The translations under genes were made by a program, and so were the position numbers. A stretch of DNA of 8,567 bases from an uncultured Collinsella sp. GTDB lineage: Bacteria; Actinomycetota; Coriobacteriia; Coriobacteriales; Coriobacteriaceae. This document shows, one piece after another, positions 1 through 6,494 of this stretch. Location: the NCBI GenBank assembly GCA_900548565.1, contig URKV01000078.1, forward strand, positions 1 to 8,567, given 5' to 3'. The notes beneath the pieces were generated by a model. It ran no database searches and was not told the origin of the DNA. It was given only the letters and a program-made list of their open reading frames with translations. The stretch's first letter is position 1; each line of letters opens with the position of its first letter.

Positions 1-771
1 GAGCAGCAGGATGACATAGCCAGCGAGGAAGCCGCCGACGATGCCGCCCAGGAAGCCGAAGCCCACACCCGAGCCTCCAGCGTCGATCATGCCGGTATCG
101 GCGTTGATGGGAAGACCCTGGATGGCAATCATACCGGCAACAAAGCCGGGGACGAGCGCCGGGCGCTTGCCGATAGACTCGGCGATGTAGGCGGAGAGCA
201 CCGGAACCATGAGATTCATGGCGATACCGCCGATAATCTTGAGCATCGCGGCAAAGCTGTTGTAGTCGGCAGCCGTCGAATCAAAGGACGTGATGCCCCA
301 CAGGAACGAAATGGCGGTCAGAACACCACCGGCAACGACGAAGACCAGCATGTGGCTGACGCCGTTCATGAGGTGCTTGTAGATGACGTGACCGATGGAC
401 TCCTTCTCCTCGACCTCGTCCTCGACATCGGCGGCAGCGGCAACCGTGTCGTCGCCCTTGGCGGCGAGCGCGCGGTCGATCAGCTTTCCGGCGGCCTCGA
501 CGGACAGGGCCTTGGAAACACCGACGGAAACCATGGGCTTGCCGGCGAAACGCTCAGCCTGGACATCCTTATCGGCTGCGACGACGACGGCCTTGGCACC
601 AGCGATCTCACTCTTGGTGAGCTCGTTCTCGACACCGACCTGGCCATGTGTCTCGACCTTAATGGTCAGACCACGCTCGGCAGCTGCCTTCTCCAGCGCC
701 TCCTTCGCCATGAAGGTGTGCGCAATGCCGGTCGGGCAACCGGTCGCGGCGATGATGTCAAACTTAGCCAT
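1..771 (-). CDS. PTS fructose-family permease, IIB-IIC, 5' portion (runs off window)
   Basis: This is the membrane permease of a sugar phosphotransferase system: it takes a phosphoryl group from a IIA domain and phosphorylates the sugar as it is imported. The 257 codons seen have no stop and continue past position 1. Residues 1 to about 100 form a fructose-type IIB domain; the active-site cysteine is C12 in the typical ATGCPTGIAHTF motif. An acidic, Ala-rich linker (about 105-124) leads into the IIC domain from about 128, with hydrophobic segments around 138-160, 177-197, 203-222 and 232-257. The ATG at 771 is preceded by a strong Shine-Dalgarno (AAGAAGGAGGG, 776-786). No IIA domain precedes the IIB; it could be C-terminal or separate, outside the window. 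Substrate is inferred from family as fructose or a related sugar (fruA-like; mannosyl-glycerate-type relatives are not excluded). The gene is divergent from an RpiR-type regulator that probably controls it. Confidence 0.93.
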   Translation of the reverse strand, partial: MAKFDIIAATGCPTGIAHTFMAKEALEKAAAERGLTIKVETHGQVGVENELTKSEIAGAKAVVVAADKDVQAERFAGKPMVSVGVSKALSVEAAGKLIDRALAAKGDDTVAAAADVEDEVEEKESIGHVIYKHLMNGVSHMLVFVVAGGVLTAISFLWGITSFDSTAADYNSFAAMLKIIGGIAMNLMVPVLSAYIAESIGKRPALVPGFVAGMIAIQGLPINADTGMIDAGGSGVGFGFLGGIVGGFLAGYVILLL

Positions 772-775
772 GTGT

Positions 776-876
776 CCCTCCTTCTTGAGTACAGCGCCCG
801 CGGGCGCTCCCCTACACGCGCTTCGATGCGCGTTTTTCCACAACTGAAAGATACCAACCTACCGTCCGCGTGAGAA
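776..876 (-). promoter_or_regulatory. Leader of the PTS gene: candidate promoter and two stem-loops
   Basis: On the minus strand a weak promoter candidate is TTCTCA (871-876), a 17-bp spacer and TATCTT (848-853), which would start transcription near 841. The resulting leader of about 70 nt holds two GC-rich elements: ACGCGC/GCGCGT with a 6-nt loop (816-833), and a perfect 16-bp palindrome AGCGCCCGCGGGCGCT (793-808). These sit just ahead of the Shine-Dalgarno (776-786). The first hairpin is followed by TTTTT only on the plus strand, but no plus-strand gene is seen upstream. The repeats are read directly; promoter placement and any function in translation or mRNA stability are inference. Confidence 0.35.
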
Positions 877-898
877 GAGCTAAGGTGCAAATCTCCGG

Positions 899-927
899 TG
901 AAAGGTTCTTTCATAACCGTAAACGGT
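899..927. promoter_or_regulatory. Probable RpiR operator: two adjacent inverted repeats
   Basis: Two perfect inverted repeats lie back to back between the divergent PTS and regulator genes: TGAAAG-GTT-CTTTCA (899-913) and ACCGT-AA-ACGGT (916-927). Further TGAAA boxes on the plus strand are at 845, 931, 952 and 978. RpiR-family regulators bind short dyads as dimers and often control a divergent neighbour, so this is the best operator candidate for the regulator starting at 1044. Which repeat is bound, and whether the effect is repression or activation, cannot be told from sequence. Confidence 0.5.
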
Positions 928-989
928 AAGTGAAAGTTTACCATCAACACTTGAAACGGCAAGGTGTATCTTGTAATTGAAAATGCCCG

Positions 990-1037
990 TATACTATGGC
1001 ATTGCAAATCAAGCTAGATTTTCATGCCAACCAGGAG
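990..1037 (+). promoter_or_regulatory. Candidate -10 box and ribosome binding site of the RpiR gene
   Basis: TATACT at 990-995 is a good -10 match, though no convincing -35 lies 16-18 bp upstream, which fits a regulated or activator-dependent promoter. AGGAG at 1033-1037 stands 6 nt before the ATG at 1044. An in-frame ATG at 996 directly follows the -10 box and has no Shine-Dalgarno, so the start at 1044 is preferred. Confidence 0.45.
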
Positions 1038-1043
1038 CCATCC

Positions 1044-1901
1044 ATGACCGATAGTAGCAAGAGCGCACTTTCCCTCATTAGCACCCATCAGGGATACAGC
1101 GAGTCCGAGCAGCGCATTGTCGACTATATATTGGAGCACCAGTCCGAGGCGCCACGCCTCACGGCCGCTCAGCTCTCGCGCGCCGCCGCCACGTCCGAGG
1201 CGACCGTTTCGCGCTTCTGCCGCAAGCTTGGCTTTGGTAGCTTCCGCAGCTTTCAGTTTTCGTTGGCGAGGGATTTGGAAAGCCAGCGTAACGAGGGCCT
1301 GACTGACGAGGTCTCGCTCGACAATATGGAGCAGAGTCTCAAGAATATCTTGGCTGCCAAGGTGAGCGAGCTTAATGCGACCATCGACGGGATCGACCAC
1401 GATACGCTGGCGGCTGTTGTGCATGCCCTTAAGCATGCAGGGGTTATTGAGTTTGCAGCTGTGGGCAATACGAACGCGGTCGCGCTCGATGCGACGTTTA
1501 AGTTTTCGCAGCTGGGCCTGCGCTGCATGGCGAGCACCATTAGCGAGACATCAATCGGCTTTGCGCTCACGTTGCGCCCGGGTGACGTCATCGTGCTAAT
1601 CTCAAACTCCGGCAAATCGCGCCGACTGAATCGCATGGCAAAAGCGGCTCGCAACTGCGGCGCAACCGTAGTCGTCATCAGCAGCGACAGCAAATCCCCG
1701 CTCGCGCGTCTGGCAGACTACACTTTTAATACCGTCAACCACGAAGCGCTGCTGACGACAGGCGACTTTGCGTTCTCTAAGATCAGTGCCACGATGATCA
1801 TCGAAGTCATCTACAACTTCCTGCTGCCCGAGATTGAAGACGCTCGCGAACATATCAGCTACTACGAGGAGCTCATCCAGCCGGATAAGGTCGTTGAGTA
1901 A
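1044..1901 (+). CDS. RpiR/MurR-family transcriptional regulator (HTH-SIS)
   Basis: This is a 285-residue DNA-binding regulator that senses a phosphorylated sugar. Residues 1-77 form the RpiR-type N-terminal domain, with the helix-turn-helix at about 39-64 (key residues LSRAAATSEATVSRFCRK). A linker leads to a SIS domain at about 126-255, including the SNSG phosphosugar-loop motif at 187-190 and a VVVISSDSKSPLARLAD stretch at about 209-225. Its length is normal for the family. The start was chosen at 1044 because AGGAG sits 6 nt upstream; an in-frame ATG 16 codons earlier has no such site and abuts a -10 box. The gene is divergent from a PTS IIB-IIC gene and probably regulates it, with the imported sugar phosphate as effector; that link is inferred from position. 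Family assignment is firm; ligand and regulon are unknown. Confidence 0.93.
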   Translation: MTDSSKSALSLISTHQGYSESEQRIVDYILEHQSEAPRLTAAQLSRAAATSEATVSRFCRKLGFGSFRSFQFSLARDLESQRNEGLTDEVSLDNMEQSLKNILAAKVSELNATIDGIDHDTLAAVVHALKHAGVIEFAAVGNTNAVALDATFKFSQLGLRCMASTISETSIGFALTLRPGDVIVLISNSGKSRRLNRMAKAARNCGATVVVISSDSKSPLARLADYTFNTVNHEALLTTGDFAFSKISATMIIEVIYNFLLPEIEDAREHISYYEELIQPDKVVE

Positions 1902-1910
1902 AACGCGTAG

Positions 1911-1941
1911 TGGGACAAAAATTTCAGTCTATTTTGTCCCA
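1911..1941. terminator. Stem-loop between convergent genes, possible bidirectional terminator
   Basis: A perfect 10-bp inverted repeat, TGGGACAAAA (1911-1920) and TTTTGTCCCA (1932-1941) with an 11-nt loop, lies 9 bp after the regulator stop and 19 bp before the recN stop. Its place between convergent genes suggests it ends transcription from both sides. It is not a textbook terminator: the U-rich part is inside the upper stem and no T run follows on either strand. It could equally be a dispersed intergenic repeat. Confidence 0.5.
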
Positions 1942-1960
1942 TCAACACCGCTGATACGAC

Positions 1961-3589
1961 CTAACCTCGAGCTTCTTTGAGCATCTGCTTTGCGTGGGCC
2001 AAGCTCGCCTCCGATTGATCGCCGCTCAACATACGGGCGATCTCGGCGGTACGCGCTTCGCCGGTTACCTCGTCCAAATGCGTCTGGGGAACATCGCCCG
2101 GTTCCTTGCTGACGACATAATGCTTGTCGGCCATGACGGCAACCTGCGCCAAGTGGGTTACGACAATCACCTGATGCGTAGCGGCGAGATCTGTCAGCAC
2201 GCCCGCAAGTGCACGCGCCGTGGAGCCACCAACACCAGCATCGACCTCGTCAAACACCAACGTATCAACACCGTCCGCGTTACCGAGGACAACCTTGCTT
2301 GCCAGCATGACGCGGCTGAGCTCGCCGCCCGACGCAATGCGGCGAAGGGGACGTGGCGTCAAGCCGGCACCGCTGCGGTATAGCAGCTCGTAGCTCGAAG
2401 GACCAACGGGCGTCCACTCAGCACGGGGAAGATCGCGCGACTCCCAGACGAGCTCGGCACTACCCATCTCCAAGCGCGCCATCTGGCGGCCAACCTCGTG
2501 GCAGAAGCGCGGGGCCGCCGTATTGCGAGCGCGCTTAAGTGCCTTGGCAGCGGCAAACAACTCGCGCTCAGCGCTCCCGAGTGCCTCACGCGCCTTTTTG
2601 ATCTGCTCATCGCCATCATCGACCAGGGACAGCAGCTCTTGCGAGCGATCGCGCATGGCAAAAACATCGTCCATGGTGGGACCCCACTGACGCAACAGGC
2701 CCTTGAGGTCGGAATACCGCTCACGCATGCGAGCGAGCTCGCGCGGGTCGAAGGCGACGCCATCGCGATAGGCACGAAGCTCGTTCGCGCAATCCTCAAG
2801 TGAGATACAGGCATCCGAAAGCGCATCGGCAATGTCGCCGAGTTTGCGATCGACGGTAGCCATGCGGGAAAGCTCTGCCACGGCGCTGTTCACGGCATCG
2901 AGCGCTCCCCCTTCGGCAGCAAGCGATGCATGGGCCTCGTTTGCCGTCGCCACCAAGACCTCGGCGTGCTCCGAGCGAGGCAGCAGCTCCTCGAGTTCCT
3001 CGTACTCGCCTGGCTTGGGGTCGACCTCGGCGATACGCTCGAGGGCAAAACGCGCTTCCTCGACGCGACTCCCCTGCGCACGCGAGGCTTCCTCCACACG
3101 GCGAAGCTCCTTGGCAGCGGCACGCGAAGCCTTAAAGCAGGTGCGATACTTTTCGAGTGCCTCAAGCGCCGCGCGCCCAGCCCAAGCATCGACCATGGCA
3201 ACATGGTGCGCCGGGTCGAGCAGGCGCTGATGTTCATGCTGGCCACATAGATCCATCATCACGCCGACGCGCTCCGAAAGCTCGCGCACGCTGGCAATGC
3301 GGCCGTCAATTTTTACGCGGCTGCGGCCCTCGGCAGAAAGGCTACGCTGGACCGTGAAACCCTCCGTGTCGTGTGGACCGTCGAACAGCCGCGCCTCAAC
3401 GCTAGCAAGCGCCTCGCCCTCGCGCACCGTCGAAGAATCCGCGCGCTCGCCCAAAATAAGCTTGAGGGCTGAGAGCAGCGCGGTCTTGCCGGCGCCGGTT
3501 TCTCCGGTCAGAACCGTTAGGCCCGTGCTCGGAACCAGCGTCGCCTCGCGAATGAGTGCAATGTTAGAAACCTGCAGCTCATCGATCAT
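1961..3589 (-). CDS. recN: DNA repair protein RecN
   Basis: RecN is an SMC-like ATPase that acts on chromosomal DNA during double-strand break repair. The 542 residues have the expected layout: N-terminal ATPase half with Walker A GETGAGKT (29-36) and a Q-loop region GQHEHQRLLD (116-125); a long charged alpha-helical, coiled-coil middle (about 140-355); and the C-terminal half with the ABC signature SGGELSRVMLA (420-430), Walker B TLVFDEVDAGVGG (443-455; D447, E448) and switch histidine H479 in VVTHLAQVAVMADKH. Length is close to the usual 550-560. The ATG at 3589 has GGAG 6 nt upstream (3596-3599), and the gene overlaps the end of nadK by 11 bp, implying translational coupling. It is the last gene of the efp-recN cluster. 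The segment before the signature reads YRSGAGLTPRPL where many RecN proteins have an NPGE-type sequence. Confidence 0.96.
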   Translation of the reverse strand: MIDELQVSNIALIREATLVPSTGLTVLTGETGAGKTALLSALKLILGERADSSTVREGEALASVEARLFDGPHDTEGFTVQRSLSAEGRSRVKIDGRIASVRELSERVGVMMDLCGQHEHQRLLDPAHHVAMVDAWAGRAALEALEKYRTCFKASRAAAKELRRVEEASRAQGSRVEEARFALERIAEVDPKPGEYEELEELLPRSEHAEVLVATANEAHASLAAEGGALDAVNSAVAELSRMATVDRKLGDIADALSDACISLEDCANELRAYRDGVAFDPRELARMRERYSDLKGLLRQWGPTMDDVFAMRDRSQELLSLVDDGDEQIKKAREALGSAERELFAAAKALKRARNTAAPRFCHEVGRQMARLEMGSAELVWESRDLPRAEWTPVGPSSYELLYRSGAGLTPRPLRRIASGGELSRVMLASKVVLGNADGVDTLVFDEVDAGVGGSTARALAGVLTDLAATHQVIVVTHLAQVAVMADKHYVVSKEPGDVPQTHLDEVTGEARTAEIARMLSGDQSEASLAHAKQMLKEARG

Positions 3590-4439
3590 GACGGACTCCG
3601 TAGAATACGCGGCTCACCGAGTTATAGAAGCTCTCGGGGCCGTAATCCAGCAGCAGCACATCTCCGGGCCCGCGGCGCACAGCTACGCTCTCAACGGTGC
3701 CGTCGCAGGTAATAAACTGTCCATCGATGGCGATCGCCGGAACGCTTGGGCGATCATCGGACATAAAGATTTCGACGACATCGCTTGGCGAGGTCAAGAA
3801 GGCGCGAGCCTGAATGGTGTGCGGAGCGATGGGCACGCAAACCATACCCGTGTAATCGGGGCTCACGATAGGGCCGCCGGCGGAAAGCGCATAGCCCGTA
3901 GAGCCGGTCGCCGTGGACACGACGACGCCGTCACCGCGCAGGCGATCGATATGATGGCCCGACACCGTGATGTCAAACTCGACCATATCGGAAAGGGGCC
4001 CGCGCGTGAGCGCCATATCGTTGAGAGCAAACGTGCGCACGACGTCCTTCGTGCCGTCATCGCGCACTGAGACGATATCCGCGGCGATGGTGGCGCGGCG
4101 GCTCACGTGCAGCTCACCGGACAGGGCGTCGCTCACGACCTGCAGGATGTCGCGCTCCTCGGGGCTCGCAGCAGTTAGAAAGCCCAGGTGACCATAGGAA
4201 AGACCGAGGATAGGAATCTCGCGATGGTTGAGGATGCGGGCAGCGCGCAGCAACGTACCGTCGCCGCCGAGCGTAATGACCAGATCGGAGCCGTCAATAT
4301 CAGGCGTGCTCTGAATCTTCGATCGCTGGTCGGCAGCCCATACGACCTCATAGCCCTGGCGCGTCAGCCAAAGCTCAAGCATCAGACCGCTCTCGACCGC
4401 CTCTTGCTTGTAGTAATTGGGAACCAGAAAGACCTTCAT
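3579..4439 (-). CDS. nadK: NAD kinase (ATP/polyphosphate NAD kinase)
   Basis: This cytosolic enzyme phosphorylates NAD to NADP, the only route to NADP and hence to NADPH reducing power. The 286-residue protein carries the family hallmarks: GGDGT at 58-62 (D60 is the catalytic aspartate), GHLGFL around 83-88, the NE/D motif as ND at 140-141, and the glycine-rich TGSTGY at 178-183 followed by SAGGPIVSP. Length is standard. The ATG at 4439 overlaps the tlyA stop in an ATGA arrangement (4436-4439), and there is only a weak Shine-Dalgarno, so translation probably depends on ribosomes finishing tlyA. The tlyA-nadK-recN trio is the same as tlyA-ppnK-recN of Mycobacterium tuberculosis. Whether it uses polyphosphate as well as ATP cannot be told here. 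Confidence 0.96.
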   Translation of the reverse strand: MKVFLVPNYYKQEAVESGLMLELWLTRQGYEVVWAADQRSKIQSTPDIDGSDLVITLGGDGTLLRAARILNHREIPILGLSYGHLGFLTAASPEERDILQVVSDALSGELHVSRRATIAADIVSVRDDGTKDVVRTFALNDMALTRGPLSDMVEFDITVSGHHIDRLRGDGVVVSTATGSTGYALSAGGPIVSPDYTGMVCVPIAPHTIQARAFLTSPSDVVEIFMSDDRPSVPAIAIDGQFITCDGTVESVAVRRGPGDVLLLDYGPESFYNSVSRVFYGVRHDR

Positions 4440-5239
4440 AGCGTTGCAGCTTTCTCGCTCAAAACCGATACCTGGGATTGCAGCTCATCGTCGGTGCGTT
4501 CGCCGGGGGCAAACCTCGTGCCATACAGGAAAAACTCAACGTTGCCCTTGGCACCATGAATGGGTGACACGCACACATCGACCGGAAACAGGCCCTTGGC
4601 AGCAAAGAGTTCAACCGCCGCCACGAGTGTATCGCGGCGCACGGCGGGATCGGTCACAATGCCGCCCTCGCCCACCAGCGCCGCCGGAGCCTCAAACTGC
4701 GGCTTTACGAGCGTACAGAATGCACCCGTAGGAGCCATGCACGCCAGTACCGCATCGATAATGTTCGCGATGCTGGTAAACGAGACATCACACACAGCCA
4801 GGTCGATGGCGCCGGCATAGCCAAGCTCAGGCAGCTGCGTCACGTTTGTGCGCTCATGCAGCGTCACGCGATCATCCTGACGCAACGACCAATCGAACTG
4901 GGCGCGACCCACGTCCACCGAGACAACGGTCGCAGCTCCGCGCTTGAGCAGGCAATCGGTAAAGCCGCCGGTAGAGCAGCCCACATCCAGGCAGGCAAGG
5001 CCCGTCGGATTGATGCCAAACGCATCAAGTGCGCCTTCGAGCTTAAGACCGCCGCGGCCAACATAGGGAATGTTCCCCTTCACGTGCAGCGACAGGCCCG
5101 GGGTCACCTTAAGACCCGGCGAAGTCAAGCGCTCGCCGCCACTCGAGACCAAGCCGGCCATAAGAGTGCGAAGGGCATCCGCGCGATCGGCGCAGATGCC
5201 CTGTGAAATCAGTTCGTCATCAAGACGCACGCGTTTCAT
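4436..5239 (-). CDS. tlyA: TlyA-family rRNA 2'-O-methyltransferase
   Basis: TlyA enzymes use S-adenosylmethionine to methylate ribose 2'-hydroxyls of cytidines in 16S and/or 23S rRNA; in mycobacteria this sets capreomycin sensitivity. Counting from the ATG at 5239 (267 residues), an S4 RNA-binding domain covers about 1-56, the conserved RGGLKLEGAL linker is at 62-71, and the FtsJ-like methyltransferase domain has the SAM motif DVGCSTGGFTDCLL at 85-98. The catalytic K-D-K-E set is visible as K66, D151 (CDVSF), K179 (LVKPQFE) and E235 (VEFFLYG). The start is uncertain: in-frame ATG at 5248 and TTG at 5251 lie just upstream and none of the three has a good Shine-Dalgarno. 5239 is chosen because MKRVRLDDEL fits the usual family N-terminus. 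A 27-residue tail follows the catalytic domain. Older annotations call the family hemolysin; methylation is the better-supported role. Confidence 0.93.
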   Translation of the reverse strand: MKRVRLDDELISQGICADRADALRTLMAGLVSSGGERLTSPGLKVTPGLSLHVKGNIPYVGRGGLKLEGALDAFGINPTGLACLDVGCSTGGFTDCLLKRGAATVVSVDVGRAQFDWSLRQDDRVTLHERTNVTQLPELGYAGAIDLAVCDVSFTSIANIIDAVLACMAPTGAFCTLVKPQFEAPAALVGEGGIVTDPAVRRDTLVAAVELFAAKGLFPVDVCVSPIHGAKGNVEFFLYGTRFAPGERTDDELQSQVSVLSEKAATL

Positions 5240-5274
5240 GAATGCCATCAACCATTCGTATCCGGAGATGCGGC

Positions 5275-5514
5275 CTAGCTATCCTGGGATTCGTTTGCCG
5301 CATCCTCATCGTATTCCTGCTCGAGCTTGTCGGCCTCTCGCGGCGTCAACTCAAACTTGTCGACCATATCGACCGCGCGGGAACCCAACTCAATCGCTTC
5401 GTCAAACAAATCGAGTGAACGCTCCAAGGAGGTATCCTTGGAGCGAACGGTAGCGATAATCTGGTCCAGACGGTCCGAGATCTCGTCAAAGTTGCGGACA
5501 GAACCCTCTGGCAT
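5275..5514 (-). CDS. xseB: Exodeoxyribonuclease VII small subunit
   Basis: This small helical protein binds the large subunit XseA to form exonuclease VII, which degrades single-stranded DNA into oligonucleotides. The 79 residues match the family: an N-terminal FDEISDRLDQIIATV helix, SLERSLDLFDEAIELG (29-44), a third helix, and an acidic C-terminus ending in DAANESQDS. Start: ATG at 5514 is preceded 5 nt upstream by GAGGAG (5520-5525), which lies in the last codons of nusB; the two genes are 2 bp apart. In Bacillus and many others xseA directly precedes xseB; here nusB does, so the large subunit must be encoded elsewhere or be absent. The short length and low complexity make it easy to miss, but motif, spacing and neighbours support it well. 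Confidence 0.9.
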   Translation of the reverse strand: MPEGSVRNFDEISDRLDQIIATVRSKDTSLERSLDLFDEAIELGSRAVDMVDKFELTPREADKLEQEYDEDAANESQDS

Positions 5515-5516
5515 GG

Positions 5517-6104
5517 CTACTCCTCGACGGAGTCGGCCTCGATGGCCCCAGCAGCGTCCGCGTCCTCGGCAAGTACACCGGCAGCAGTCTGAGCAGCAGC
5601 GACCTTGGCGGCTGCCTCGGCAGCCTGTGCCTCCTCGCGAGCGCGATCCTCGGCCAGCAGCTCTTGGTACAGGTCCTCGCCCGGCAGTTCCTCGCTGCGA
5701 GCGATCTTGCCCAGCACGCCGTTGACAAACGATGCGGACTGGTCGGTACCATAAGCCTTGGCAAGCTCGACCGCCTCGTTGATGACGATGGCGTCCGAGA
5801 CCTCTTCGTCGGTAAGGAAGCGCATCTCGTAGACGGCGATACGCAGCAGGTTGCGGTCGGCACCGGGCATGCGCATAAGATCCCAGTTCTTGGCGACGGC
5901 TCGCAGGGCACAATCGATGCGATCGATGTGCTCGTAGGCACCGCGGCAAAGCTCCAATGCATAGGGGTCGAGGGGACCCTTCGAGATCAGGAAATCGCCC
6001 TCGAGGACGCGCTCGAGCGGACTGTCCGTGGCCTCGGCCTGGAACAGCAGCTGCAGCGCCTGACTGCGGGCAAGCGTGCGCCCGCGATAAACCTTAAGGC
6101 TCAA
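5517..6104 (-). CDS. nusB: Transcription antitermination factor NusB, with C-terminal extension
   Basis: NusB pairs with NusE (ribosomal protein S10) and boxA RNA to keep RNA polymerase going through rRNA operons. Residues about 8-138 make the all-helical NusB fold, starting with the RTLARSQALQLLFQAE helix and including NLLRIAVYEMRFL (85-97), AIVINEAVELAKAYG (105-119) and FVNGVLGKIA (126-135). The protein is 195 residues against a common 130-150; the surplus is a tail (about 139-195) in which 19 of the last 45 residues are alanine and 12 are acidic, probably a helical or disordered extension. The start is TTG at 6104: AAGGAG lies at 6111-6116, 6 nt upstream and inside the last codons of the preceding Asp23-family gene, and no in-frame ATG lies nearby. 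Gaps of 3 bp upstream and 2 bp downstream indicate one operon. Confidence 0.95.
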   Translation of the reverse strand: MSLKVYRGRTLARSQALQLLFQAEATDSPLERVLEGDFLISKGPLDPYALELCRGAYEHIDRIDCALRAVAKNWDLMRMPGADRNLLRIAVYEMRFLTDEEVSDAIVINEAVELAKAYGTDQSASFVNGVLGKIARSEELPGEDLYQELLAEDRAREEAQAAEAAAKVAAAQTAAGVLAEDADAAGAIEADSVEE

Positions 6105-6107
6105 AGG

Positions 6108-6470
6108 TTACTCCTTGGGGAAAACGAGGCCGTCAATGCAAACGTCAACGCGCTCGACCTCAACGCCCACCTGAGCATCGATGGCAGCGACCACGGCGGC
6201 GCGAACGGCCTCGGCGAGCTTCTTGAACGGATAGCCAAAGAACACCACGACACGCACGGTGAGTGCGAGCTTGTCGCCGACGACCTCGGCCTCGACCGCC
6301 GGCTCGGAAGCAGGGGCCTTGGACGAGAGCATCATGGAGACAAGGTTGGTGGCAAGGTCCTTGACGCCAACGGAGGCGATGCCCTCGACATCCGACACGG
6401 CGCGCGAGACGATGGCGGTCAGAACATCGGGCGAAATGCCGATGCCGTCAATCTTGATTTCCTGGGGCAT
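6108..6470 (-). CDS. Asp23/Gls24 family protein (YqhY-like)
   Basis: This is a 120-residue soluble Asp23/Gls24-family (DUF322) protein. The N-terminus (EIKIDGIGISPDVLTAIVSRA, then DVEGIASVGVKDL) and the C-terminal part (VFFGYPFKKLAEAVRAAV, then VERVDVCIDGLVF) are typical of the alternating strand-helix fold. Family members include the envelope-associated Asp23 of Staphylococcus and YqhY of Bacillus, whose gene lies between accC and nusB and has been tied to regulation of fatty-acid synthesis. Adjacency to nusB makes the YqhY type the better match. The ATG at 6470 has a perfect AGGAGG at 6475-6480. It lies 24 bp after efp and 3 bp before nusB. No accB, accC or AmaP-like membrane partner is seen here, so the exact role is open. 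Confidence 0.9.
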   Translation of the reverse strand: MPQEIKIDGIGISPDVLTAIVSRAVSDVEGIASVGVKDLATNLVSMMLSSKAPASEPAVEAEVVGDKLALTVRVVVFFGYPFKKLAEAVRAAVVAAIDAQVGVEVERVDVCIDGLVFPKE

Positions 6471-6494
6471 GAGTCCTCCTAGAAGAGTTGGTTG

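Noticed and set aside
352..873. Plus-strand open frames of 150-173 codons opposite the PTS gene
   Set aside because: The minus strand there encodes a clear IIB active site and IIC helices; the plus frames are low-complexity and antisense.
996..1043. Earlier in-frame ATG for the RpiR regulator
   Set aside because: It directly follows a TATACT -10 box, has no ribosome binding site and adds 16 residues not typical of the family; the ATG at 1044 has AGGAG at proper distance.
4018..4023. ND instead of NE in the NAD kinase NE/D motif
   Set aside because: Aspartate is an accepted variant at this place and all other motifs are normal, so it is not notable.
3297..4070. 257-codon plus-strand open frame opposite recN and nadK
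   Set aside because: It crosses the recN/nadK junction antisense to both conserved genes and shows no domain, so it is a shadow.
5664..6482. 272-codon plus-strand open frame opposite nusB and the Asp23-family gene
   Set aside because: It spans two well-supported minus-strand genes and reads as a biased mirror translation with no recognisable domain.
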